From Roseateles amylovorans (lineage in GTDB: Bacteria > Pseudomonadota > Gammaproteobacteria > Burkholderiales > Burkholderiaceae_C), in contig NZ_CP104562.2 in the NCBI RefSeq assembly GCF_025398155.2, positions 1,178,001 to 1,242,000 of the forward strand: a stretch of 64,000 nucleotides of DNA, written 5' to 3'. How positions within the stretch are numbered: the stretch's first letter is position 1; every line of letters starts with the position of its first letter. Below the pieces are notes generated by a model. It had not been told where the DNA came from. It made no database searches and saw only the letters and a program-made list of their open reading frames with translations. Positions 24,752 through 33,757 of this stretch are shown here, piece after piece. A program made the position numbers and the translations under genes.

Positions 24752-24940
24752 CACAGATCGGCATCGGTCATGGCGGCCGATGTAATCCTGCGCTGGCCAG
24801 TCCCATGCGTTGCTGATCGTCGCGGCGGTGCGATGACTGCAGTCTGAGCCTGCGGGCCCATCCTCGACTCCGCGGACGTCTCCGTTCGTAGCCGAGGTGC
24901 TGGGCGCTTCCCAGGCCCGGCTGACGCTGCGGCCCCGTCG

Positions 24941-25210
24941 TCAGCGCTGGGGCATGATGGCCGCGCTGGCCGGTGCCGAGGCCGGATCGGCACTGTGGCG
25001 CAGGATGTCGGGTTCGGTGGGCGGGTTGGTGTTGGCCGGCTTGGCGTGGCCGGGCTTGGCCGGCAGCTGCAGCGGCCGTTTCTGGCCGCAGCCGACAACG
25101 CCCGCGGCGATCGCCAAGGTGGCACACAACATCAGGCACGACAGGGCCTTGCCGGTGGCGGCATCGGGGGTCCGGGGCGCTGCGCCTACACTTCGCTTCT
25201 TCGTTTTCAT
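24941..25210 (-). CDS. lptM: LPS translocon maturation-type small lipoprotein LptM
   Basis: LptM (formerly YifL) is a small outer-membrane lipoprotein that helps oxidative maturation of the LptDE translocon. The predicted 89-residue product has a basic N-terminus, a hydrophobic stretch (LSCLMLCATLAIAAGVV) and a lipobox ending at Cys. The diagnostic motif CGQKRPLQLPAKP (family CGQKGPLYLP) follows directly. GGAG lies six bases before the second of two adjacent ATG codons (25210); the first (25213) is also possible. Long in-frame extensions upstream run through cyaY and are not real. It is divergent from cyaY, as in relatives, but the usual downstream lysA is absent here. Confidence 0.85.
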   Translation of the reverse strand: MKTKKRSVGAAPRTPDAATGKALSCLMLCATLAIAAGVVGCGQKRPLQLPAKPGHAKPANTNPPTEPDILRHSADPASAPASAAIMPQR

Positions 25211-25240
25211 CATGGACTCCAGTCTAGCGAGTCCCGACCC

Positions 25241-25594
25241 ATGACCGCCACCGCCACACCACTGACCGATGCCGAATACGACGCCAGGACCGCCGCCGTG
25301 CTGTCCCGCATCGAAACCGTGGTGGATGCCTGGCTGGACGACGATGTGATGGATGTGGACCAGCATCGCACCGGCGGTCTGCTGGAGCTGGAGTTTCCCG
25401 ATCGCAGCAAGATCGTGGTGAACACGCAGCCGCCGCTGCATGAGTTGTGGTTGGCGTCGCGGCGCGGCGGCTTTCATTTCAAGTTCGTCAACGGCCAGTG
25501 GTTGGACACCAAGGACGGTGTGGAGTTCTTCATCCGCTTGTCGGAGGAGGCGAGCTTCCACGCCGGCAAGTCGCTGAAGGTCGAGGCCTCCTGA
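25241..25594 (+). CDS. cyaY: Frataxin homologue CyaY
   Basis: CyaY is a small cytoplasmic iron-binding protein that modulates cysteine-desulfurase activity in iron–sulfur cluster assembly. The 117-residue product has the acidic first helix (DAEYDARTAAVLSRIETVVDAW) and the ridge residues DDDVMDVDQHRTGGLLELEF. The conserved beta-sheet residues follow: SKIVVNTQPPLHELWLASRRGGFHF and a C-terminal WLDTKDGVEFF. Start by family length. It is divergent from lptM and convergent with PBP1A, with a shared terminator between cyaY and PBP1A. Confidence 0.95.
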   Translation: MTATATPLTDAEYDARTAAVLSRIETVVDAWLDDDVMDVDQHRTGGLLELEFPDRSKIVVNTQPPLHELWLASRRGGFHFKFVNGQWLDTKDGVEFFIRLSEEASFHAGKSLKVEAS

Positions 25595-25672
25595 GCGCGG
25601 CGATCACGCCCCGCGCGACGACGTCCCACCCGAGCCCTCGTCCCGGCACGCAGCCACCCGCCATGGCCAACG

Positions 25673-25701
25673 AAAACGCCAGCCTTGAGGGCTGGCGTTT
25701 T
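25673..25701. terminator. Bidirectional terminator between cyaY and PBP1A
   Basis: The 12-base perfect arms AAAACGCCAGCC and GGCTGGCGTTTT surround a short loop, with A-runs and T-runs on the two sides. It can therefore serve both the rightward cyaY and the leftward PBP1A transcripts. Confidence 0.85.
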
Positions 25702-25758
25702 GCTGTCCACGTTCCGCTTTCGGACCTGAGGCCGACCTGAGGCCGACCTGGCGGTCGA

Positions 25759-28197
25759 TCAGCGTTTGAAGAGGTCGAGGATGCTCTTCTTCTCTTCCTC
25801 GGATCCCGTGGTCGGCACGTTTTCGTCGTTCGTCAGGGCGCGCACGCCCTCGTTGCCGCTGAATTCGTCGTAGAACCACTCGCCGTTGAGATTGACCAGG
25901 CCTTCGGTCGGCGGGATCTCGGCCACCGGCGTGTTGCGCAGGGCGTACTGCATGAACTCGATCCACACCGGCAGGGCCAGTCCGCCGCCGGTTTCCCGGT
26001 CGCCCAGCTTGCGGGGTTGGTCATAGCCGATCCACACCACGGCCGCCAGCGTCGGCTGATAGCCGGCGAACCAGGCGTCCATGGAATCGTTGGTGGTGCC
26101 GGTCTTGCCGTAGAGGTCCGGTCGCTTCAGGGTGGATTGCGCGCGCGCGGCGGTGCCGCTGCGCGCCACTTCCTGCAGCAGTCGGCTCATCATGAAGGCA
26201 TTGCGCGGTTCGACGGCGCGCATGTCGTCGGCGAGCGGCTTGGGTGTCGCCTGGTACAGCTGCCGTCCCTGGTGATCAGTGATGCGCTGCACCAGTGAGG
26301 GCGTGATCCGGTAGCCGCCATTGGCGAACACCGAATAGGCCTGCGCCATCTGCATCGGGGTCACCGCGCCAGCGCCCAGGGCCATGGTCAGATAGGCGGG
26401 GTGCTTGTCGGCTTCGAAGCCGAAGTGGGTGATCCAGTCCTGGGCGTACCGAACCCCGATCGCCTGCAGGATCCGGATGGACACCATGTTCTTGGACTTG
26501 GCCAGTGCCGTGTGCAGCGGCATCGCACCTTCGAACTTGCCGTCATAGTTCTTGGGCTCCCAGGGCTGGCTGCCGGTGGTGGAGGCATCAAAGAACAGCG
26601 GGCTGTCGTTGACCACGGTCGCCGGACCGAAGCCCTTTTCCAGCGCTGCCGAATAGATGAAGGGCTTGAAACTCGAGCCCGGTTGGCGCCAGGCCTGGGT
26701 GACGTGGTTGAACTTGTTCTTGTTGTAATCGAAGCCGCCGACCAGGGCCCGCACGCTGCCGTCCCTCGGATTCAGGGCGACCATCGCCCCTTCCACTTCC
26801 GGCAACTGGGTGATGGTCCATTCGTCCTTGTTGTTGCGGACCAGCTTCACCACCCGGATCACCGCACCGCGTCGGATGCGGGTTTTGGGGTTGCCCTTGT
26901 CGGACAGCCCGGAGGTGGCCGGTTTCAGGCCTTCGCCCACGATGGTGACCGTCTCGCCACTCTGCAGCGCAGCCAGCACCCGCTTCGGATCGGCCTCCAG
27001 CACGACGGCGGCCAGCAGTTCGTCGTTGGCCGGGTGGTCAGACAGGGCTTCGGCGACCCGGGTGTCCAGCTCTTTCGGGTCGGCCGGGAGGTCCACATAG
27101 GCTTCCGGACCGCGGTACACCTGCCGGCGCTCGTAATCCATGATGCCGCGACGCAGGGCGCGGTAGGCCCGTTCCTGCTCGTCGGCATTCAGCGTGAGGT
27201 AGACATTCAACCCGCGGGTATAGGCCTCTTCCCCGTACTGGCTGAAGATCAGTTGCCGCGCCAGCTCGGCGACGTACTCGGCATGGTTGGCCGCTTCCTG
27301 CGGCGGTCGGATGCGCAGCTTCTCCGCCTTGGCCTCGGCATGCTGCTCGGGGCTGATGAAGCCCATTTCCAGCATCCGGTCGATGATGTATTGCTGGCGC
27401 AACATCGCGCGGCGCGGATTGTTGATCGGGTTGTAAGCAGATGGTGCTTTTGGCAACCCGGCGAGCATCGCCGCCTCGGCCACCGACAGGTCTTTCATCG
27501 GCTTTCCGAAGTAGACCTCGCTGGCTGCCGCGAAGCCGTAGGCGCGGTGACCCAGGAAGATCTGGTTCATGTAGATCTCGAGGATCTTCTCCTTGGGCAG
27601 CGCGCTCTCGATCTTCAGCGCCAGCAAGATCTCGTAGATCTTGCGGGTGAAGGTCTTCTCGGTGGAGAGATAGAAGTTGCGGGCCACCTGCATCGTGATG
27701 GTGGAGGCGCCCTGGCTCTTGGACTCCCCCACATTGGCCAGGCCGGCGCGAATCACACCCAGGTAGTCGACCCCTCCGTGCTGATAGAAGCGGGCGTCCT
27801 CGATGGCCAGCACCGCGTCCTGCATCACCTTGGGTATGGCGCGGATGCTGGAGTAGCTGCGCCGCTCCTCGCCGTACTCGCCCAACAGCTGCCCTTCACT
27901 CGAGAGCACGCGCAGGGGCAGCTTGGGCCGGTAGTCGGTGAGGCCGCTGATGTCGGGCAACTGCGGATAGGCCATCGCCAGTGCCATGCCGGCCAGCATC
28001 GCGACCGCGCCGACGCCGGCCAGGATCAGGCCCAGCAGCCAGCCCAGCGCTCGCAGCAGCCAATGCTTCTTCGGCTTCTGCTTCCGGGGCGCCTTCTTGG
28101 CGCCCGCCCTCTTTGGAGGGGTGTCGGGGGAGGAGGAAGAGGGGGTGTCGTCGTGGGAGGCTGGGGGGGTCTTCGCGGGCATGAGCAAAGTGTGCAT
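25759..28197 (-). CDS. mrcA: Penicillin-binding protein 1A (bifunctional transglycosylase/transpeptidase)
   Basis: This enzyme polymerises and cross-links peptidoglycan at the inner membrane. The 812-residue product has a Lys/Pro-rich cytoplasmic tail and one membrane helix (WLLGLILAGVGAVAMLAGMALAM). The GT51 domain has the catalytic motif AIEDARFYQHGG near residue 125, with QGASTITMQVARN and KEKILEIYMNQIFLG. The OB-like insertion of the 1A class is followed by the transpeptidase domain: active Ser in QPGSSFKPF (about residue 507), SKN and KTGTTND. It is divergent from pilM, the standard arrangement in many proteobacteria. The start (MHTLLMPAKTPP) could also be the internal Met at codon 6. 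Confidence 0.96.
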   Translation of the reverse strand: MHTLLMPAKTPPASHDDTPSSSSPDTPPKRAGAKKAPRKQKPKKHWLLRALGWLLGLILAGVGAVAMLAGMALAMAYPQLPDISGLTDYRPKLPLRVLSSEGQLLGEYGEERRSYSSIRAIPKVMQDAVLAIEDARFYQHGGVDYLGVIRAGLANVGESKSQGASTITMQVARNFYLSTEKTFTRKIYEILLALKIESALPKEKILEIYMNQIFLGHRAYGFAAASEVYFGKPMKDLSVAEAAMLAGLPKAPSAYNPINNPRRAMLRQQYIIDRMLEMGFISPEQHAEAKAEKLRIRPPQEAANHAEYVAELARQLIFSQYGEEAYTRGLNVYLTLNADEQERAYRALRRGIMDYERRQVYRGPEAYVDLPADPKELDTRVAEALSDHPANDELLAAVVLEADPKRVLAALQSGETVTIVGEGLKPATSGLSDKGNPKTRIRRGAVIRVVKLVRNNKDEWTITQLPEVEGAMVALNPRDGSVRALVGGFDYNKNKFNHVTQAWRQPGSSFKPFIYSAALEKGFGPATVVNDSPLFFDASTTGSQPWEPKNYDGKFEGAMPLHTALAKSKNMVSIRILQAIGVRYAQDWITHFGFEADKHPAYLTMALGAGAVTPMQMAQAYSVFANGGYRITPSLVQRITDHQGRQLYQATPKPLADDMRAVEPRNAFMMSRLLQEVARSGTAARAQSTLKRPDLYGKTGTTNDSMDAWFAGYQPTLAAVVWIGYDQPRKLGDRETGGGLALPVWIEFMQYALRNTPVAEIPPTEGLVNLNGEWFYDEFSGNEGVRALTNDENVPTTGSEEEKKSILDLFKR

Positions 28198-28423
28198 TTA
28201 TGCGTGCCCGCCCGCCGCCTGTCAGGGCCTGTACGGGTGCGAATCGGGCCGCGAGCAGCGATTATAGGAACCCTCTTCCGGGCATCGACGCATCGCCCGA
28301 CCCGGCGGTGGCACAACGGCTTTCATGCCCGCTTTTCAAGCTTTTGACGGGCTTCTGCGGCGTGTATGTTACGCAACGCGGTGTTACGTGCTGTGACCGC
28401 TTTGCCTTGGGGCATCAAAGGCA

Positions 28424-28452
28424 TTGCTGCTAGCATTCAAGTAACTTATTAA
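28424..28452 (+). promoter_or_regulatory. Possible promoter for the pilMNOPQ operon
   Basis: TTGCTG and TATTAA are spaced by 17 bases in the 292-base region between PBP1A and pilM, ending 37 bases before the pilM ATG. Both hexamers are only partial matches (three and four of six). A second candidate, TTGACG with TATGTT, lies at 28344–28370 but has a 15-base spacer. Confidence 0.35.
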
Positions 28453-28489
28453 CAAACCGGCGCAAAGCGGCGCGTTGGGGGAACGCTTC

Positions 28490-29569
28490 ATGGGATTTTG
28501 GGACGTACTGCTTGGGCGCGCGCATCCACCCATGATTGGCCTGGACATCTCGTCGTCCAGTGTCAAACTCGTGGAATTGAGCCAAAACTCCAAAGGTGAA
28601 TACGTGCTTGAACGTTTCGCCACGGAGCCATTTGAAAAAGGTTGGATCACCGACGGCCAGATCGAGAAATTCGATGAGGTTGCGGAGGCCGTTCGTCGCG
28701 TCGTGACGCGCAGCGGCAGCAAGACACGGCATGCCTCATTGGCCATGCCGCAGTCTGCGGTGATCACCAAGAAAATCATGCTGCCGGACGGCCTGCGCGA
28801 GGAAGAACTCGAGTTGCAGGTGGAAGCCGAGGCGAATCAATACATTCCGTTCTCGCTGGACGAGGTGTCGCTGGACTTCTGCGTCATCGGTCCGAGCCCG
28901 ACCTCGGTCGGTGATGTGGAAGTGCTGATCGCTGCGTCCCGCAAGGACCGCGTGCAGGACCGTCAGGCCCTGGCGGAGGCGGCGGGTCTGCGTCCGATGG
29001 TGCTGGACATCGAGTCGCATGCCTCGCGCATGGCGATGGGTCGTCTGGTGCAGAGCCTGCCCAACGAGGGCAAGGATGCGTTGGTCGCGCTGTTTGAAAT
29101 CGGCGCCGACACCACCAGCCTGAAGGTGCTTCGCGACGACGAAATGCTGTATGACCGGGACCAGGCATTTGGCGGCTCGCAGCTGACCCTGCTGATTTCG
29201 CGCCAATACGGTTTCTCGTTCGAAGAAGCCGAGCAGAAGAAACTCAACGGCGAACTTCCCGAGGACTATGACACGCAAGTGCTCAATCCTTTTGTGGACA
29301 GTTTGTCCCAGGAAATTGGTCGCGCCTTGCAGTATTTCTTCACCAGCACGCCGCATCACAAGGTTCACTATGTGATGTTGGCCGGCGGCACTGCGACGCT
29401 GCCCGGGCTCAAGGAGCGTGTGACCGAATTGACGGGATTTGCCTGCATGGTCGTGAATCCGTTCGAAAACATGGAACTGGGTTCCGCCGTGCGTGAATCC
29501 AAACTGCGGCGCGAAGCGCCGGCCTACCTGACCGCCTGCGGGCTGGCGATGCGGAGGTTCTTTCAGTGA
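28490..29569 (+). CDS. pilM: Type IV pilus assembly protein PilM
   Basis: PilM is an actin-like cytoplasmic protein that binds the N-terminus of PilN in the pilus alignment complex. The 359-residue product begins MGFWDVLLGRAHPPMIGLDISSSSVKLVEL, with the phosphate-1 nucleotide-binding loop. It also has DIESHASRMAMGRL, a phosphate-2 motif in ALFEIGADTTSL, and VMLAGGTATLPGL. The ATG has TTGGGGGAA upstream. A TTG five codons earlier lies within the ribosome-binding region and is less likely. Its TGA overlaps the pilN GTG start. Confidence 0.96.
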   Translation: MGFWDVLLGRAHPPMIGLDISSSSVKLVELSQNSKGEYVLERFATEPFEKGWITDGQIEKFDEVAEAVRRVVTRSGSKTRHASLAMPQSAVITKKIMLPDGLREEELELQVEAEANQYIPFSLDEVSLDFCVIGPSPTSVGDVEVLIAASRKDRVQDRQALAEAAGLRPMVLDIESHASRMAMGRLVQSLPNEGKDALVALFEIGADTTSLKVLRDDEMLYDRDQAFGGSQLTLLISRQYGFSFEEAEQKKLNGELPEDYDTQVLNPFVDSLSQEIGRALQYFFTSTPHHKVHYVMLAGGTATLPGLKERVTELTGFACMVVNPFENMELGSAVRESKLRREAPAYLTACGLAMRRFFQ

Positions 29570-30174
29570 TTCTGATCAACCTGCTCCCGCACCGCGAGGA
29601 GAAACGCAAGCGTCGTGAGACCGCGTTCTACGTCGGTCTGGGCATGTCCTTCATCGCCGGCCTGCTGGTCGTCGGCGTCATCTATGTGATGCTGGAACAG
29701 ATGACCGCCGCGCAAGTCGGGCGCAACAATTTCCTGAAATCGGAGATTGCCAAGCTCGACGAGCAGATCAAGGACATCGCCACCCTGCGCGACGAGATCG
29801 AGGCGCTGCGCGCCCGTCAGCGCGCGGTGGAAGACCTGCAAAGCGACCGCAACACCCCGGTGCACCTGCTCAACGAGCTGGCGAAGTACACCCCGGAGGG
29901 CATCTACCTCCAGGGCATTCGCCAGACCGGCAAGAGCGTGGTCATCAACGGTGTGGCGGCGACCAACGAACGTGTTTCGGAATTCCTGCGCAACATCGGC
30001 CGTGCCGATTGGCTGGAAAACCCGGAACTGGTGGAAATCAAGCTGGCGCAGACGAATCAACGCGATGCGCGTCGGCTGTTCGATTTCTCGATGAAGGTGG
30101 CCATCAAGAGCCCGGCGGTGGAAGCACCTGCTGGCGCTGCGAGTGCGCCGGCCGTCAAGGCCAACAAGTCCTGA
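29566..30174 (+). CDS. pilN: Type IV pilus assembly protein PilN
   Basis: PilN is a bitopic inner-membrane protein of the alignment complex. The 202-residue product starts with GTG (MILINLLPHREEKRKRRE), and INLLP is the conserved PilM-binding motif. One helix (FYVGLGMSFIAGLLVVGVIYVM), a coiled coil (FLKSEIAKLDEQIKDIATLRDEIEALRARQRAVEDLQ) and a periplasmic ferredoxin-like domain follow. Start by the overlap with pilM and by the position of INLLP. Confidence 0.95.
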   Translation: MILINLLPHREEKRKRRETAFYVGLGMSFIAGLLVVGVIYVMLEQMTAAQVGRNNFLKSEIAKLDEQIKDIATLRDEIEALRARQRAVEDLQSDRNTPVHLLNELAKYTPEGIYLQGIRQTGKSVVINGVAATNERVSEFLRNIGRADWLENPELVEIKLAQTNQRDARRLFDFSMKVAIKSPAVEAPAGAASAPAVKANKS

Positions 30175-30181
30175 GGATCGC

Positions 30182-30883
30182 ATGGCAGACCTCAAAAATA
30201 TGGATCTGAACGCGTGGTTCGCGGATTTCTCGAGCCAGTTCCAGAATCTCGATCCCAAGAAGCCCGGCCAGTGGCCGCCCGCCCCGAAGATCTTCGCCTA
30301 CCTGATGGTGGTGATTCTGGTGGTCGTGGCCAGCTGGTTCGCGCTGCTGTCGGACGTGAACGACCAACTCGAGGCTGAAAAGGCCCGCGAGCCGCAGCTC
30401 AAGGAAGACTACCGGGGCAAGCTGGCCCAGGCGGTCAACCTGCCGGAACTGCGCAAGCAGAAGAGCCAGGTCGAGGAATACGTGCTGCAGCTTGAGAAGC
30501 AGCTTCCCGGCAAGGCCGAGATGGATGCGCTGCTGTCCGACATCAACCAGGCGGGCCTGGGTCGTGGTCTTCAATTCGAACTGTTCCGTCCCGGTCAGAT
30601 CGTGATGAAGGACTACTACGCCGAGCAGCCGATCTCGTTGAAGGTGTCGGGTCGCTATCACGACATCGGATCGTTCACGGCGGATGTCTCGAACCTCTCC
30701 CGGATCGTGACCCTGCATGACCTGAACATCCAGGCGCCGACCAACAACTCCAATGTCAAGGTGGACCCGAACGGCAACCTGACCATGGAAGCGATCGCCC
30801 GGACCTACCGTTATCTGGATCCGGCCGAGGTCGAAGAACAGAAACGGGTCGCCCGTGAAGCGGCAGCAGGGAAGAGGAAATGA
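30182..30883 (+). CDS. pilO: Type IV pilus assembly protein PilO
   Basis: PilO forms heterodimers with PilN in the periplasm. The 233-residue product has a cytoplasmic N-terminus (MADLKNMDLNAWFADFSSQFQNLDP), one helix (IFAYLMVVILVVVASWFALL), a coiled coil and a periplasmic domain (LKVSGRYHDIGSFTADVSNLSRIVTLHDLNI). GAGGA lies before the ATG. In-frame readings starting earlier overlap pilN and are not needed. Its TGA overlaps the pilP ATG. Confidence 0.95.
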   Translation: MADLKNMDLNAWFADFSSQFQNLDPKKPGQWPPAPKIFAYLMVVILVVVASWFALLSDVNDQLEAEKAREPQLKEDYRGKLAQAVNLPELRKQKSQVEEYVLQLEKQLPGKAEMDALLSDINQAGLGRGLQFELFRPGQIVMKDYYAEQPISLKVSGRYHDIGSFTADVSNLSRIVTLHDLNIQAPTNNSNVKVDPNGNLTMEAIARTYRYLDPAEVEEQKRVAREAAAGKRK

Positions 30884-31437
30884 TGCGCGCCACCCTGATG
30901 ACACGCATCCTGTCTAGCCGGATGCTGGCGCTCGGACTGTGCGGCACGCTGCTGGCGGGCTGCACTTCGAGCACCGATGAACTGCAGCAATGGATGGAAG
31001 AGCAGCGCCAACAGACGCGCCCGACCGTCAAGCCGCTGCAGCCGCCCAAGAAGTTCCTGCCGGAACCCTATGCGGCAATGAATGCGGTGGAGCCCTTCAG
31101 CACCCAGAAGCTGAGCGTGGCGCTCAAGGCCGAGGCCTCTCAGCCCAGCTCCTTGCTGGCGGCCGAGATGAAGCGTCGCCGCGAGCCGCTGGAGGCTTAT
31201 CCGCTGGACAACATGTCGATGGTGGGCAGCGTGAACCGTGGCGGACGCCCGTATGCGCTGCTGCGTGTGGAAAGCCTGCTGTATTACGTCAAGGCGGGTG
31301 ACTACCTGGGCCAGAACTTTGGCCGCATCACCAAGATCAGTGAAACCGAGATCACGTTGCGAGAAGTCGTCCAGGACGCTGCGGGCGAATGGATTGAACG
31401 CACCAGTACTCTCCAGCTACAGGAGCAGGGACGATGA
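30880..31437 (+). CDS. pilP: Type IV pilus lipoprotein PilP
   Basis: PilP is an inner-membrane lipoprotein linking PilN/PilO to the secretin PilQ. The 185-residue precursor has a signal with lipobox LLAGC (cleaved before Cys28), then TSSTDELQQWMEEQRQQTRP, the conserved motif close to the Cys. The C-terminal beta domain (YALLRVESLLYYVKAGDYLGQNFGRITKISETEITLREVVQDAAGEWIERTSTL) follows. Overlaps with pilO and pilQ are four bases each. Confidence 0.95.
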   Translation: MMRATLMTRILSSRMLALGLCGTLLAGCTSSTDELQQWMEEQRQQTRPTVKPLQPPKKFLPEPYAAMNAVEPFSTQKLSVALKAEASQPSSLLAAEMKRRREPLEAYPLDNMSMVGSVNRGGRPYALLRVESLLYYVKAGDYLGQNFGRITKISETEITLREVVQDAAGEWIERTSTLQLQEQGR

Positions 31438-33683
31438 AGACTTTTGTGGAGAACGCTGACATGAGCGCCCGATCGAGCGACCCCAAGAGGGAAGGGAAAA
31501 GCGTCTTGAAGAGCCGCATCGGCGCCTGGCGACTGCTGGCCTGTGCCATGGGTATGGCGGCACTGCTGCCTGTCCAGGCATTGGCGCAGAACATGATCCG
31601 CTCCATCACGTCGACCCAGCAATCGGGTGCCGACGTGGTCCGCATCGAGATGTCGCAGCCGCTGACCGAAGTGCCGCGCGGCTTCGCCGTGCAAGTGCCT
31701 CCGCGTATCGCGCTGGACATGGCCGGCGTGAGCAACGGCCTGGGCCGCAACTCGGTGGACATCAACAGCGGCAACATGCGTTCCGCGAATGTGGCCCAAG
31801 CCGGTGACCGTACCCGTGTGGTGCTGAACCTGCGTCAAGCCAGCACCTACCGCGCCCAGATTCAGGACAGCTCGCTGCTGGTCTTCCTGGATCCGGCCGG
31901 TGGCGCTGCTGCGCCTGCCGCCGCCGCCAGCACGGCGGTGACCACCGAGCCGCTGCATTTCGCCCCGAGCCAGAACGCCACGACGCAAGCGCTGCAGGAC
32001 ATCGATTTCCGCCGTGGCGCGGATGGTGCCGGCCGCGTGGTCGTGAACCTGCCGAGCAGCCAGATCGGCGTCGACATCCAGCAGCAGGGCCAGACCCTGG
32101 TGGTGGAGTTCCCGCGCAGTTCGCTGCCGGAGCGCCTGCGCCGTCGCCTGGATGTGACCGATTTCGGCACGCCGGTGCAGACCGTGGTGGCCACCCAGCA
32201 AGCCGATCGGGTGCGCCTGGTCGTGACGCCCAAGGGCAACTGGGAGCACAGCGCCTATCAGAGCGACAACCAGTTCGTGCTGGAAGTGCGCCCGCAGAAG
32301 GTCGACCCTAACAAGCTGACGCAAGGTCCGGGCTATGCCGGCGACAAGCTCAGCCTGAACTTCCAGAACATTGATGTCCGCGCGCTGCTGCAGGTCATCG
32401 CCGACTTCACCAACTTCAACGTGGTGACCAGCGACACCGTGACCGGCAACGTGACCCTGCGTCTGAAGGACGTGCCTTGGGATCAGGCGCTGGACATCAT
32501 CCTGCAGGCCAAGGGCCTGGGCATGCGCAAGTCCGGCAATGTGCTGTGGATTGCGCCGAAGGACGAACTGGCCAACAAGGAAAAGGCCGATCTCGAAGCC
32601 AAGCAGCAGATCACCCAGCTGGAGCCGCTGCGCACGCAGTCCTTCCAGATGAACTACACCAAGGCCGAGGAAGTGGCCAAGGGACTGACGGGTCAGAACA
32701 GTGCCGGCGGTGCTGGTGGCAGCAGCCAGGCCTCTCGCATCCTGTCGCCGCGCGGCAGCGTGATCTTCGAAACGCGCACCAACCAGCTGTTCATCACGGA
32801 CGTGCCGGCCAAGCTGGAAGAGATCCAGGCGCTGATCGCCAAGATCGACATTCCGGTTCGTCAGGTGCTGATCGAAGCCCGTATCGTCGAAGCCGACGAC
32901 CGCTTCGGCCGCGCTCTGGGCGTGAAGCTCGGCGCCTCTGACCTGCGCGGTCAGCAAGGTGGCATCCCCGGCTACAACGTCGGTGGCAGCAACTACCTGA
33001 CGATTGGCGGCAACTACAACGCCGTTGGTGGACAGACCGGTCAGACGGGGACGGTCAGCTACAGCGACAGCCAATTCGTCAATCTGCCTGCCAACGTGTC
33101 GTCGGATGCCTTCGCCGGGACGTCGGCTGCGAACTTCGCGCTGTCCTTGTTCAGCGCCACCGCCAACCGGTTCCTGAATCTGGAAATCTCGGCACTGGAA
33201 GCCGATGGCCGCGGCAAGATCGTGTCCAGCCCGCGTGTCGTGACGGCAGACCAGACCAAGGCGCTGATCGAGCAGGGTGAAGAAATCCCTTACCAGCAAG
33301 CCACGTCCAGCGGCGCGACCTCCATCAGCTTCAAGAAGGCTGTGCTGAAGCTGGAAGTCACGCCGCAGATCACGCCGGAAGGCAACGTGATCCTGACGGT
33401 GGATGTCAATAAGGACAGCCGCGGTACGCTGACGCCTGGCGGCTACGCCATCAACAACAAGCATGTGCAGACGCTGGTGCTGGTCGAGAATGGCGGCACC
33501 GTGGTGATCGGCGGTATCTACACGCAGGAAGACCTGGAGAGCGAGAACAAGGTTCCGTACCTGGGTGACATTCCGCTGTTGGGCAACTTGTTCAAGAACA
33601 AGAGCCGCAGCTCGTCGAAGACCGAGTTGCTGATCTTCATCACACCGAAGGTGGTGAACGATCGGGTGTCCGCATCGCGCTGA
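31434..33683 (+). CDS. pilQ: Type IV pilus secretin PilQ
   Basis: PilQ is the outer-membrane channel through which the pilus passes. The 749-residue precursor has a delayed signal peptide (LLACAMGMAALLPVQALA, cleaved before QNMIRSI) after about 28 residues. Two AMIN domains follow (about residues 40–150 and 180–290), then an STN domain (LSLNFQNIDVRALLQVIADFTNFNVV), the N1-type domain and the secretin core ending VPYLGDIPLLGNLFKNKSRSSSKTELLIFITPKVV. An internal ATG (MSARSSDP, codon 10) is an alternative start. The gene overlaps pilP and is followed by a hairpin. Confidence 0.96.
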   Translation: MKTFVENADMSARSSDPKREGKSVLKSRIGAWRLLACAMGMAALLPVQALAQNMIRSITSTQQSGADVVRIEMSQPLTEVPRGFAVQVPPRIALDMAGVSNGLGRNSVDINSGNMRSANVAQAGDRTRVVLNLRQASTYRAQIQDSSLLVFLDPAGGAAAPAAAASTAVTTEPLHFAPSQNATTQALQDIDFRRGADGAGRVVVNLPSSQIGVDIQQQGQTLVVEFPRSSLPERLRRRLDVTDFGTPVQTVVATQQADRVRLVVTPKGNWEHSAYQSDNQFVLEVRPQKVDPNKLTQGPGYAGDKLSLNFQNIDVRALLQVIADFTNFNVVTSDTVTGNVTLRLKDVPWDQALDIILQAKGLGMRKSGNVLWIAPKDELANKEKADLEAKQQITQLEPLRTQSFQMNYTKAEEVAKGLTGQNSAGGAGGSSQASRILSPRGSVIFETRTNQLFITDVPAKLEEIQALIAKIDIPVRQVLIEARIVEADDRFGRALGVKLGASDLRGQQGGIPGYNVGGSNYLTIGGNYNAVGGQTGQTGTVSYSDSQFVNLPANVSSDAFAGTSAANFALSLFSATANRFLNLEISALEADGRGKIVSSPRVVTADQTKALIEQGEEIPYQQATSSGATSISFKKAVLKLEVTPQITPEGNVILTVDVNKDSRGTLTPGGYAINNKHVQTLVLVENGGTVVIGGIYTQEDLESENKVPYLGDIPLLGNLFKNKSRSSSKTELLIFITPKVVNDRVSASR

Positions 33684-33713
33684 CCCTCGGCAGACAGTTT
33701 CAGTGAGGAAGAC

Positions 33714-33740
33714 ACGGCCCATCTGTTGATGGGCCGTTGT
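33714..33740 (+). terminator. Hairpin between pilQ and the Ig-like lipoprotein gene
   Basis: A nine-base perfect stem ACGGCCCAT/ATGGGCCGT with a six-base loop is followed by TTGT. It lies 30 bases after pilQ and 18 bases before the next ATG. It may end part of the pil transcript or attenuate read-through. Confidence 0.5.
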
Positions 33741-33757
33741 CACAGGAGTCGAAAGCA

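Noticed and set aside
28307..28330. Sigma54-type promoter upstream of pilM (TGGCAC)
   Set aside because: The -24 half matches, but the -12 half (GC at the right distance) does not.
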